NCBI GenBank assembly: GCA_019638235.1
Contig: JAHBUE010000001.1
Location: forward strand, 1,846,492 to 1,910,491
Length of the DNA: 64,000 nucleotides
Origin: Cyclobacteriaceae bacterium
GTDB taxonomy: Bacteria > Bacteroidota > Bacteroidia > Cytophagales > Cyclobacteriaceae
Direction: 5' to 3'
A program made the position numbers and the translations under genes. The notes under the pieces were generated by a model that saw nothing but the letters and a program-made list of their open reading frames with translations, was not told the DNA's origin and did not search any database. Every line of letters begins with the position of its first letter. Positions within the stretch are counted from its first letter, which is position 1. Of the stretch, positions 46,053-53,755 are shown piece by piece.

Positions 46053-46754
46053 TTATTTCCTCTTCACCCAATACGTTGTCTCCATGTTGGGTTTCAAAAT
46101 CAAGGTGTCGCCCCTTATTTCGTATTCTACAGTATTGCTCTTAAAATCATTTGTAGTGGTTAGTTTCGAGCCATTGGTGCTCCACTTACTTTTAGGCGGA
46201 GAGAAATTAGAGTTCCGAGATATGTAAGGGATATGAACATAGTACGACCCATCCGAATAAATTTTATACACTGCCCCTCTTATTTTTTCATCAATCGCCT
46301 TGGGCGAACCATCAGGATTCTCTATTCTTTTTAAAGCCCATTCACCAATCAATTTTTCATCTCCCGAAGCCGCATCTCTCGTAGCCGGATCTAATAATTT
46401 GGATGTGTTTTTACTTGGATTTGACGATATTTTTTTAAGAAGAGCCTGCTTCGTTTCCTTGCCGGAAGTCATGGAGATTAGCAATGAATCACCAATCAAC
46501 GCTCCTTTAAAAGCCCATGCCTTTGCTGCATAGTCCATTGTACCTGTAAGTTCCGAACCCTTTATCTCCCCGAAGAAAATAAATTTATCCTGTCTGTTAA
46601 TTAAAACAGTGCCGGCAACCAGACTGCCCGTAGCACGCATCGTGACTGCATTTCTTTCTGAGAAAAGCGCACCCGTATAAACTCCTTCAAAATTTTGTGC
46701 AATAACTGGAGGGCATAATAAAGTAAGAAGAATAAATAATTTAATGTGTTTCAT
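46053..46754 (-). CDS. Hypothetical secreted protein, 233 aa
   Basis: An exported protein with a signal peptide (residues 1-19, ending VIAQ). The first half alternates short strands (VYTGALFSERNAVTMRATG, FIFFGEIKGSELTGTMDY) like a small beta-barrel. The last 100 residues resemble a lipocalin-like module (LIGEWALKRIENPDG, TLILKPNM). No active site is visible. It lies directly upstream of the his leader region on the same strand, with no terminator seen between, so some read-through into the leader region cannot be excluded. Confidence 0.75.
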   Translation of the reverse strand: MKHIKLFILLTLLCPPVIAQNFEGVYTGALFSERNAVTMRATGSLVAGTVLINRQDKFIFFGEIKGSELTGTMDYAAKAWAFKGALIGDSLLISMTSGKETKQALLKKISSNPSKNTSKLLDPATRDAASGDEKLIGEWALKRIENPDGSPKAIDEKIRGAVYKIYSDGSYYVHIPYISRNSNFSPPKSKWSTNGSKLTTTNDFKSNTVEYEIRGDTLILKPNMETTYWVKRK

Positions 46755-46777
46755 TTTACGTATATAAAGAACCTATC

Positions 46778-47419
46778 CTAAGCAGACTTCTCAAAACTTC
46801 TTTTCATTTTTCTTGCAACATATCCCAGCGTAAGCGCAAAAACTAAGAAGAAACAGGCTATTCCGCCAAAAACTATGCTTATCAGATACCGATCGCTGAA
46901 GGAGTCGATGATCACTTCTTCGGGATTTTCAGGGTTGAGTAACAACGGCACCTGCTGGCCAACCTCATAGTCTGGCGGACTTGTGTAAAAATTGCTCTGG
47001 TGTTGCCGAAGGGTATCCTGCCAGGCGTATTCAATCAGGGGTGCGAGCGAGCCGGTATCGTTTTCAGTAAGACTTATTACGATTCCTTCAACCGCGATGC
47101 CCTCACCGGCAAACCGGTTCTCGTAGAAGTAGATGCCAATGGCAAAGGCGGCAAAGATGAACGTTATCAGGAAGAAGAAAATCATCAGCCCTTTCAGGAT
47201 TAAGGGCACACAACCGCCCGTACCCTGCGAAACGCGCTTGCCTAATTGTGGCACAATAACATTGGCTACCGGTTTTTCCTTTTCAATGGTCAGCACCAAT
47301 TGCTCGGCTTGTTCTTCCGATACCTGGAATTTGGTTTTCAGCAAAGCTTTTGCCTCTGCCCGTTGGCCGCTTCGGATGAGGGCTGTAACTTGTTGCCGGA
47401 TTTCCTGTTGTATGCTCAT
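46778..47419 (-). CDS. DUF3592-like membrane protein
   Basis: A 213-aa protein. The cytoplasmic N-terminus (about residues 1-70) is helical. Two membrane helices (about 75-100 and 180-203) flank a periplasmic beta domain with YEVGQQVPLLLNPENPEEVII, the typical DUF3592 ending. Role unknown. Its ATG at 47419 overlaps by 2 bases the ATG of the divergent TPR gene in a CATG palindrome, so at least one of the two starts may be slightly different from that chosen. Confidence 0.8.
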   Translation of the reverse strand: MSIQQEIRQQVTALIRSGQRAEAKALLKTKFQVSEEQAEQLVLTIEKEKPVANVIVPQLGKRVSQGTGGCVPLILKGLMIFFFLITFIFAAFAIGIYFYENRFAGEGIAVEGIVISLTENDTGSLAPLIEYAWQDTLRQHQSNFYTSPPDYEVGQQVPLLLNPENPEEVIIDSFSDRYLISIVFGGIACFFLVFALTLGYVARKMKRSFEKSA

Positions 47420-48452
47420 GGAATTTATTCAAACGAAGATAATAAAAATTTTAAGCCTGTTGTTGATTGTATTGGCAACAGCTTGTTCCGATAGTGTGGA
47501 AACGCGCAAGCAGCGTTTTTTATTAAAAGGAAATGAATTGTTGGCCAAGCAGAATTTTTCGCTGGCGATCAAAAATTATAATGAAGCCCTGAAGTTAGAT
47601 TCGTGCTATGCCGATGCACACAATAACCTGGGCACTGCGTATTTCAGGCAAAAGCAATTCGCGGAAGCGCTGCAACATTATCAAACTGCCATAGGCTGTA
47701 AGCCGGGTTTCTTAGATGCTATTTTTAATAGGGCCAATACATATTATGAGTTGGAGAAGTTGGAAGAAGCCCTGGAAAACATTAATACTATCCGTGCTAT
47801 AAAACCTGACACAATACCGGTTCATTTTTTGGAAGGATTAGTCCATACCAAAAAGCGGGATTATACGTCTGCGCTTCAGGCGTTTAATCGCGGACTGAAA
47901 ATTGACTCTGTAAATACTGAACTATGGGTGAATATCGGCACGGTGTATTATTATGCACACGCTTTCGCGGATGCGAAACGAGCACTCGAACGCGCCATTG
48001 CCCTGAACGATAAGGAAGCCAACGCCTGGAATACACTGGCCCTTGTGCTGGCGGCTGAAGATAATTTGTCGGGAGCGCATACGCAATTGAAAAAAGCGCT
48101 TGCGTTGAAACCGCGCGATGCCTACTACCTGAACAACCGGGGATATTTGTATTTGTTAGAAGACAATCTTGAAAAAGCCTTAGAAGACATTAACCAAAGC
48201 ATTGCCCTCGACCCGTACAATGGTTGGGCCTACCGCAACAAGGGTATCTATTATATAAGGAGTGCCGATTATGTGCAGGCGGTCAGGTTGCTTAATCAGG
48301 CTGTTTCGTTAGACCCATTTATTGAAGAAGTGTACTATTATCTGGCGCAGGCGTATATCGGCAGTGGCGATACCGCAAAAGGTTGCGAAGCCTGGGCGGA
48401 GTCGGTGAAACGTAACGAGCGTGTGGATGATGCTTTTCCGGTGTGTAAATAA
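47418..48452 (+). CDS. TPR lipoprotein
   Basis: A 344-aa protein with a lipobox-like LATACS near residue 21 and about eight tetratricopeptide repeats filling the rest (for example AIKNYNEALKLDSCYADAHNNLG and ALEDINQSIALDPYNGWAYRNKG, shown in part). It is likely an outer-membrane or periplasmic scaffold for other proteins. I use the ATG at 47418; the frame is open to 47133, but that part lies inside the divergent gene and codes for nothing recognisable. Confidence 0.88.
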   Translation: MEFIQTKIIKILSLLLIVLATACSDSVETRKQRFLLKGNELLAKQNFSLAIKNYNEALKLDSCYADAHNNLGTAYFRQKQFAEALQHYQTAIGCKPGFLDAIFNRANTYYELEKLEEALENINTIRAIKPDTIPVHFLEGLVHTKKRDYTSALQAFNRGLKIDSVNTELWVNIGTVYYYAHAFADAKRALERAIALNDKEANAWNTLALVLAAEDNLSGAHTQLKKALALKPRDAYYLNNRGYLYLLEDNLEKALEDINQSIALDPYNGWAYRNKGIYYIRSADYVQAVRLLNQAVSLDPFIEEVYYYLAQAYIGSGDTAKGCEAWAESVKRNERVDDAFPVCK

Positions 48453-48529
48453 AATATTAGTTGAGTGTCAGTTTTATGTGATTTAAAAACCTTTTCGTAA
48501 TATTGATATAATCTTAAAACAATTCGGTT

Positions 48530-48628
48530 ATGTCAAAATCAATGGATCGTAAAAAGGAGACCAAGAAAGCTCCTAAGAAAAGTTTAAAAGAAAAGCGTGC
48601 CGAGAAGCGCGCCAAGAAAAACGGCTAA
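48530..48628 (+). CDS. Small lysine-rich basic protein, 32 aa
   Basis: A short gene, missed by length filters: MSKSMDRKKETKKAPKKSLK followed by EKRAEKRAKKNG and a stop. Almost half of the residues are lysine or arginine, so nucleic-acid binding is likely. It has its own terminator immediately after the stop codon (48631-48660). Small proteins of this pattern occur in other Bacteroidota, but no function is known to me. Confidence 0.7.
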   Translation: MSKSMDRKKETKKAPKKSLKEKRAEKRAKKNG

Positions 48629-48630
48629 CG

Positions 48631-48660
48631 GTAAAGCCCATCATTATTGGTGGGCTTTCT
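48631..48660 (+). terminator. Rho-independent terminator after the 32-aa gene
   Basis: aaagccca and tgggcttt form an 8-bp stem around a loop of about ten bases, followed by a short pyrimidine-rich stretch (cttgcc). It is 3 bp after the stop codon. Confidence 0.65.
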
Positions 48661-48694
48661 TGCCTCATTTCTTTAACCTCACAACCCCACATCC

Positions 48695-49477
48695 ATGAAA
48701 CACATTTCTTTTGTCATCATCCTGCTTGTATCAATTGCAGCCTGTACTGCAAAAAAAGAAACCACAACCGAAGAAACCTGGATACAACTTTTCAATGGAA
48801 AAGACCTTACCGGCTGGACACCCAAAATATCGGGCTATGAAGCCGGGGTAAATTTCAACAATACCTTTAGTGTGGAAGACGGCCTGTTGAAAGTATCGTA
48901 CAGCGAGTACGACTCCTTTCGCGGGGAGTTCGGGCACTTGTTTTATAAAGATGAATTTTCGCACTACCGCCTGCGCATTGAATACCGCTTTGCCGGTGAA
49001 CGCGCCCCCGGTGCGCCCCAATGGGCCACCATGAACAGCGGTGTAATGGTACACGGCCAGCGAGTAGAAACTATGGGCATCGACCAGGACTTTCCTGTTT
49101 CGTTGGAAGCACAATTCCTTGCGGGCACGCCAGAGTGGCAACGCTCTACCGGTAATTTGTGCACGCCCGGTATGCACGTATATATGGCCGACACACTTAA
49201 TACAACACACTGCATCAGTGCGCCAACCAAAACTTTTATGGAGGGCGAGTGGGTAACGGTAGAAGTCATTGCCTATGGCGACAGCCTATTGCACCATGTA
49301 GTGCAGGGCGACACCGTGCTTACCTACACCAGACCCATTATCGGGGGTGGCTTCCTGCCTGAAAATTATCCGCAGCCAGCGGGCACACCGGTAAAGGGCG
49401 GAACACTTTCCTTACAAAGCGAAAGCGCCCCGATTGAATTCAGGAAAGTGGAATTGATGGTGTTGAGGGAGAGGTAA
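48695..49477 (+). CDS. DUF1080 (3-keto-disaccharide hydrolase-like) lipoprotein
   Basis: A 260-aa lipoprotein with lipobox SIAACT (about residues 13-18). The body is a single DUF1080 jelly-roll: WIQLFNGKDLTGWTPKI, FSVEDGLLKVSYSEY, FSHYRLRIEYRF, and SGVMVHGQ followed by SLEAQFLAG. Family members act on glycans, including 3-keto sugars, or only bind them. It may work with the fucosidase and GMC oxidoreductase on glycan breakdown, although it is not adjacent. Confidence 0.88.
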   Translation: MKHISFVIILLVSIAACTAKKETTTEETWIQLFNGKDLTGWTPKISGYEAGVNFNNTFSVEDGLLKVSYSEYDSFRGEFGHLFYKDEFSHYRLRIEYRFAGERAPGAPQWATMNSGVMVHGQRVETMGIDQDFPVSLEAQFLAGTPEWQRSTGNLCTPGMHVYMADTLNTTHCISAPTKTFMEGEWVTVEVIAYGDSLLHHVVQGDTVLTYTRPIIGGGFLPENYPQPAGTPVKGGTLSLQSESAPIEFRKVELMVLRER

Positions 49478-49487
49478 GGATCAAAGA

Positions 49488-49511
49488 GGCTATATGCAAT
49501 TGCATATAGCC
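49488..49511. repeat. 24-bp perfect palindrome
   Basis: ggctatatgcaa and its exact reverse complement form a 24-bp palindrome with no spacer, 10 bp after the DUF1080 stop and 30 bp before the next gene. It may be a protein-binding site or a transcription terminator hairpin without a T run. Confidence 0.7.
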
Positions 49512-49541
49512 GGGAGTTGGTGGTAATTCAACTAATGAAGA

Positions 49542-50204
49542 TTGCACAATTCTAAATTCATATTGATTGGAGTGGTTTTAAGGATCGCCTTTTGTTGTAC
49601 TGACAAGCGGGACAAATGCGAGTTTATCGATGCAAAGTATGACGGACTTTGGGCAGAAACAATGTGGACATATGAGTTCAAGCCGAATGGGCAATTCACT
49701 TTCAGAGCGACTGGACACTATGGCAATGCCGTTGACTCAGGCTTCTACATGATAAGGGATAGTATAATATTATTAAGCCCGAGATCTGATTGGCAGGTCA
49801 TAGCAGGAGTGCTAAAAACAAAACTCAAGATCATTAACTCAGGATGCTTGCGTGACTTTAATAGCAACTTTTATTGCACATCAATAGATGACATCAATGA
49901 ATTTAATAACAACGAATTCAGTTACCAGGATGGTGTTGAGGCAATTCTCGACACTATGCACATGGTAAGATTTGAGAAAGAAAGGATTGAATCGAAGTAT
50001 CAGGAGCCTTACATTGACATTGTGTACAATGGTATTATCGTCATCGAAAACAAGGAGTTCCATGAATTTAACCTGACGAGTTACACCACTAGCGCAGGAC
50101 TAGAAGTTTATTTGTCGTTCTTTGCTACGAAGAAACCGTTTGATATTTTTGAGCATGACCCTATGACTAATAGAATGAATTCAATACTCAAGAGAGTCGA
50201 GTGA
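49542..50204 (+). CDS. Hypothetical protein, 220 aa, probably decayed at both ends
   Basis: I do not recognise this family. The reading frame opens at a TTG, and its first 20 residues look like a signal peptide (FILIGVVLRIAFCC). A better start, ATG at 49535 (MKIAQF), is in another frame and stops after six codons. After the stop at 50204 a +1 frame stays open to 50289 with a protein-like ending (ELPTNYIDFYDFDRGAEIKH). This suggests single-base indels at both ends, that is, gene decay, or errors. Composition is A+T-rich. Confidence 0.5.
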   Translation: MHNSKFILIGVVLRIAFCCTDKRDKCEFIDAKYDGLWAETMWTYEFKPNGQFTFRATGHYGNAVDSGFYMIRDSIILLSPRSDWQVIAGVLKTKLKIINSGCLRDFNSNFYCTSIDDINEFNNNEFSYQDGVEAILDTMHMVRFEKERIESKYQEPYIDIVYNGIIVIENKEFHEFNLTSYTTSAGLEVYLSFFATKKPFDIFEHDPMTNRMNSILKRVE

Positions 50205-50376
50205 AGTTGAACTACCGACAAACTACATTGATTTCTACGACTTTGACAGAGGTGCTGAAATCAAACACAGTTACGACTGGCCTGTTTAAAGAATAGAACT
50301 CAGGAATTAAGGCCAACTAAAGTTTTTATATACCAACCCATATTACTACTTTTAACCCACGCTAAATCCAAAAGAA

Positions 50377-50940
50377 ATGACCACAGGAATTATTATTGCC
50401 ATTGTAGCCGTTGTGCTGGTAATTTATGTTATCAGTATCTACAACAACCTTGTAAAACTCAGAAACAGAAGGGAAAACGCTTTCGCGGATATTGACGTGC
50501 AACTTAAACAACGCCACGACCTTATACCGCAATTGGTAAACACCGTAAAAGGATACATGAAGCACGAAGAAGGTGTGCTTACCAAAGTAACCCAAGCCCG
50601 CAGTCAGGCTATGAGCGCTACCACTATTGATGGCAAAATTGCAGCCGAACAACAACTGTCGGGTGCATTGGCAGGCTTGCGCATTCAGCTCGAAGCCTAT
50701 CCTGATTTAAAAGCCAACACCAACTTTATGCACCTGCAAGGCGAAATTTCTGATGTGGAAAATAAACTTGCTGCCGTGCGCAGGTTCTTTAACTCGGCTA
50801 CCAAAGAGTTGAACACCGCTATACAGGTTTTTCCGAGTGTGTTGTTTGCCGGCATGTTTGGTTTCAAAACTGCGCCCATGTTCGATTTGGGTGAAGAACG
50901 TGCCGCTGCTACCAAGGCTCCTGATATTAATTTCAATTAA
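50377..50940 (+). CDS. lemA: LemA family membrane protein
   Basis: A 187-aa protein with an N-terminal membrane helix (residues 4-22) followed by a long helical bundle. The LemA signatures are VKLRNRRENAFADIDVQLKQ, RHDLIPQLVNTVKGYM, and YPDLKANTNFMHLQGEI. It is translated 3 bp upstream of an M48 protease gene, a pair conserved in many bacteria. The proteins are thought to act together at the membrane. Its own function is not known. Confidence 0.95.
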   Translation: MTTGIIIAIVAVVLVIYVISIYNNLVKLRNRRENAFADIDVQLKQRHDLIPQLVNTVKGYMKHEEGVLTKVTQARSQAMSATTIDGKIAAEQQLSGALAGLRIQLEAYPDLKANTNFMHLQGEISDVENKLAAVRRFFNSATKELNTAIQVFPSVLFAGMFGFKTAPMFDLGEERAAATKAPDINFN

Positions 50941-50943
50941 CCG

Positions 50944-51891
50944 ATGGCCGGTTATGTTGGGATTCATACCCAGATAAGCCGTAACAACCGGATGTCTGTG
51001 TTATACCTGCTCGCATTTCCAATGCTGGTGCTGGGGGGTGTGTATGTTTTTTTGTTTTTCATGTCGGGTAATGAAGAATACGGAACGGATATCAATCTTG
51101 TAAACGATTCGTTTCTGTATGTTGCGCCCTGGGTTACCGGCATAGTGCTGATTTGGTTTCTAATTGCCTTTGCCTTTCACAACAGGATTATCAACTCGGC
51201 TACCGGTGCAAAAACATTGGAGCGAAAAGATAACATGCGGGTATATAACTTAGTGGAAAACCTGTGCATGACTGAGGGCATGACCATGCCGAAAGTTCGC
51301 ATTATTGAAGACCCCGGACTGAATGCGTTTGCCAGCGGGCTGTCGGAAAAAAGTTATACGGTTACGCTCACACGCGGCATTATCAATAGCCTTACCGATG
51401 AAGAATTGGAAGGCGTAATTGCGCATGAGCTTATGCACATACGCAACCGCGATGTGCGTTTGCTGGTAATCACCATAATTTTTGTAGGTATATTTTCTTT
51501 TGTTGTGCAGATTCTCTTTCGCAACGTGTTGTATGGCGGGGGCAGAAGCAGTAACAAGAAGGACGGCAACAAAATGGTTATCGTGGCGCTGGTTATTGCA
51601 GCAGTAGCGTATTTCCTTGCCTTGCTTTTTAAATTCGGCTTATCGCGTAAGCGCGAATACATGGCCGATGCCGGTGCAGCCGACATGACAAAGAACCCGC
51701 GTGCGTTAGCCTCGGCCTTGCGAAAAGTTTCGGGCAATCATGAAATAAGCGCAGTGAAGAATGACGAGGTGAAAGAAATGTTTATCGAAAACCGCCCCGA
51801 TAAATCAGCCGGTTTTATGACAGCGCTGGAAGGATTGTTTGCCACGCATCCGCCTATCGAAAAACGGATTAAAGTGCTGGAAGAGTTTTAG
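50944..51891 (+). CDS. M48-family membrane metalloprotease (HtpX-like)
   Basis: A 315-aa zinc protease. HELMHIRNRD is the HExxH metal motif and EYMADAGAADMTKNP supplies the third ligand. Membrane helices lie near residues 18-40, 55-75, 175-195 and 210-230. It should degrade damaged membrane proteins with a cytosolic active site. It lies 3 bp after lemA, so the two are translated from one message. Confidence 0.95.
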   Translation: MAGYVGIHTQISRNNRMSVLYLLAFPMLVLGGVYVFLFFMSGNEEYGTDINLVNDSFLYVAPWVTGIVLIWFLIAFAFHNRIINSATGAKTLERKDNMRVYNLVENLCMTEGMTMPKVRIIEDPGLNAFASGLSEKSYTVTLTRGIINSLTDEELEGVIAHELMHIRNRDVRLLVITIIFVGIFSFVVQILFRNVLYGGGRSSNKKDGNKMVIVALVIAAVAYFLALLFKFGLSRKREYMADAGAADMTKNPRALASALRKVSGNHEISAVKNDEVKEMFIENRPDKSAGFMTALEGLFATHPPIEKRIKVLEEF

Positions 51892-51952
51892 GGGGTAAAC
51901 TTCCGCACAACATTGATAAAGGCTAAGTCGGTGATGGTAGTAGTAGTTGTTC

Positions 51953-52573
51953 TTATTTCTTCGTCAGTTTGTATCTCAAGTGTGTTGTTAAGTCCGAAGA
52001 TATTACTTCCACAATTTGAATATCATATTTGTCTTTGTCAATGCCATCAAACAACCGGATACCACTTCCTAAAAAAACAGGGGCAACGTGAATAAAAAAT
52101 TCGTCCACAAGTCCTGCATTGAGAAATTGTTGAATAGTATTGGCTCCACCTTGTATTCTTATGTCTTTTCCTTTGGCTGATTGTCTTGCTTTTTCCAATG
52201 CACTGTGTATTCCATCATTGATGAAATAAAAAGTTGTTGTTCCCTTTTGAACCCAAGGTTCCCGTTTTTCGTGTGTCAGCACATAAACATCTGCTTCGTA
52301 TAAATCTTCTGCCCAAACGGCTTCGCCTTCTTCAAACATCCGTTTTCCCATAATGTATGAACCTGTTCTTGCAAACACATCATCAATTAATTTACTGTCT
52401 GCACCATATTCCTCACCGCCTTCCATTTTGATGTGTTTCCAAAATGCTTTTTGTTTAAACATCCACTTGTGAATTTTTCCTGAAACGCCACCCATTGGGT
52501 TGTCTGGGCTTCTGTTATCGCCTGCGAAAAAACCATCCAGTGATATTCCGCTGTCAAAGATAATTTTACTCAT
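51953..52573 (-). CDS. Dihydrofolate reductase/RibD C-terminal-like protein
   Basis: A 206-aa protein of the RibD C-terminal (DHFR-like) family, probably an NADPH-dependent reductase. Motifs are ISLDGFFAGDN at the N-terminus, RTGSYIMGKRMFEEG, IRIQGGANTIQQFLNAGLVDEF and GSGIRLFDGI. The exact substrate of this branch is unknown. It does not sit in a riboflavin or folate cluster. Confidence 0.92.
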   Translation of the reverse strand: MSKIIFDSGISLDGFFAGDNRSPDNPMGGVSGKIHKWMFKQKAFWKHIKMEGGEEYGADSKLIDDVFARTGSYIMGKRMFEEGEAVWAEDLYEADVYVLTHEKREPWVQKGTTTFYFINDGIHSALEKARQSAKGKDIRIQGGANTIQQFLNAGLVDEFFIHVAPVFLGSGIRLFDGIDKDKYDIQIVEVISSDLTTHLRYKLTKK

Positions 52574-52640
52574 ATTTATTGTTCTTCAAAGTTAATTTTG
52601 TCCGCTGGTTTGATTGTTAGAACTGTTGCTTTACAATTAC

Positions 52641-52762
52641 AGCTAACGTGCCGCGTATTGGCGATGGGCGGGATTTTTAGCACTACTGTTAATAAAAAGC
52701 ACTAATGTTCAATTTACCACGTCAGCCCGCCATTAAGCAAACCCGTTGTTGGCGCTCATTGC
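52641..52762. other. Imperfect-palindrome junction, attC-like in shape
   Basis: Left part agctaacgtg...gatgggcggg and right part cccgccatt...gttgttggcgct show imperfect mutual complementarity over about 30 bp each, enclosing about 50 bp. That shape resembles recombination sites of gene cassettes, but the integrase core consensus (GTTRRRY) is not matched, so the call is tentative. The right end overlaps a 15-bp inverted repeat that recurs at 53544-53558. Confidence 0.3.
52748..52762. repeat. 15-bp inverted repeat, left copy, bounding a two-gene segment
   Basis: gttggcgctcattgc is the exact complement of gcaatgagcgccaac at 53544-53558. The pair bounds an A+T-rich segment of about 780 bp with the two genes at 52770 and 53036. 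Confidence 0.75.
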
Positions 52763-52769
52763 TCTATCA

Positions 52770-53018
52770 TCATTTTTTTTCCTCTAGCAGTTTTTGGAGT
52801 CTTCTTGCTTCTAAGAAGCTAAGTCCAGCTTCTTTCTTGAGCTTATCAGCAAGTTCTTTTTGCTCCTTTAACTCGTTGTTACATGTTTCAATTGCCTTTT
52901 GGTATTTGGATACTTCCTCACGAAGGCTTTTTACCTTACCATACTCGATAACACCAAAAGCAATTGAAATTACAGTAATTATTATCAGAACTAACTTAAT
53001 TATTACAGAGTTTTTCAT
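52770..53018 (-). CDS. Small membrane-anchored coiled-coil protein, 82 aa
   Basis: Residues 5-25 are a membrane helix (VIIKLVLIIITVISIAFGVI). The remainder is a charged heptad-pattern coiled coil rich in E, K and L. It would be attached to the membrane with a helical rod on one side. It lies 17 bp after the lipoprotein gene at 53036 and both are within the segment bounded by the 15-bp inverted repeats. No function is known. Confidence 0.65.
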   Translation of the reverse strand: MKNSVIIKLVLIIITVISIAFGVIEYGKVKSLREEVSKYQKAIETCNNELKEQKELADKLKKEAGLSFLEARRLQKLLEEKK

Positions 53019-53035
53019 TTTAAATATAATTGTAG

Positions 53036-53503
53036 TTAACAGATTATTACATTATTCCAAGTATAATTTCCTCCAGACCCACACAACCAGTCGTTTTCGA
53101 TACAGCCCTCATGAGTACAACCTGAGCCATATTCAATGACAAAAACCCAACATTCGGGAGCCAGTGAGCTGTTGGTTATTAAAGTAACGTCTACTTCACA
53201 ATAATCTTCTGTCCTTGCTGAACCATAAATTCCGCGAGAATTATGAACGTATTCAGAAAGTTTCTTTGTGTACATGTCTGAATCTTTTTCAATTACTTGA
53301 TAGTTGAATTTTGTCTCCATAAAGTTGATTATTTCAGGAGTCAATTTTTCATTAGTCGATTGTTTTTGTTTTAATTCGTTTTTAATAAATAAACTCAACT
53401 CTTCTCTAATCCTGTCAGTGCTTGTCTGAGGGATAGTTGAAAAGTCATCGTAACATGAGACTGTAAGTGCGATTAGGGTTAGAAATAATAAAATGTTCTT
53501 CAT
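53036..53503 (-). CDS. Hypothetical lipoprotein, 155 aa
   Basis: An exported lipoprotein with lipobox LTVSCY near residue 17. The rest shows a helical first half (REELSLFIKNELKQKQ) and a cysteine-rich last third (CEVDVTLITNSSLAPECWVF and CTHEGCIENDWLCGSG) that may form disulfides. I do not recognise the family. It is the first gene of the two-gene cassette-like segment. Confidence 0.7.
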   Translation of the reverse strand: MKNILLFLTLIALTVSCYDDFSTIPQTSTDRIREELSLFIKNELKQKQSTNEKLTPEIINFMETKFNYQVIEKDSDMYTKKLSEYVHNSRGIYGSARTEDYCEVDVTLITNSSLAPECWVFVIEYGSGCTHEGCIENDWLCGSGGNYTWNNVIIC

Positions 53504-53543
53504 AGTTAAATTTGGTTTAGTTTAGCTTTACTGTACAATTTAT

Positions 53544-53558
53544 GCAATGAGCGCCAAC
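53544..53558. repeat. 15-bp inverted repeat, right copy
   Basis: Perfect complement of 52748-52762. From here to 53755 (about 200 bp) I see no gene or clear structure except A+T-rich sequence and short words such as gagatacc. Confidence 0.75.
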
Positions 53559-53755
53559 TCTCAAATATACGCACCCCATATGCTTCTACAAACCTGATTT
53601 TCAAATGAATAATATAGAGATACCCAAAATACGCAATACCTGAAATACCCGAAATGCGCAACTGTTTTAAAAACTATCCAACGGGCTTTTGATTTTTTTA
53701 AATCCTTTTTCCTTACTTAATTCTTCGCAGAGTCTCTGCGAGAACAGAATCCGGA

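Noticed and set aside
47133..47417. N-terminal extension of the TPR lipoprotein
   Set aside because: It is antisense to the DUF3592-like gene and would put a cytoplasmic stretch before a clear signal peptide and lipobox.
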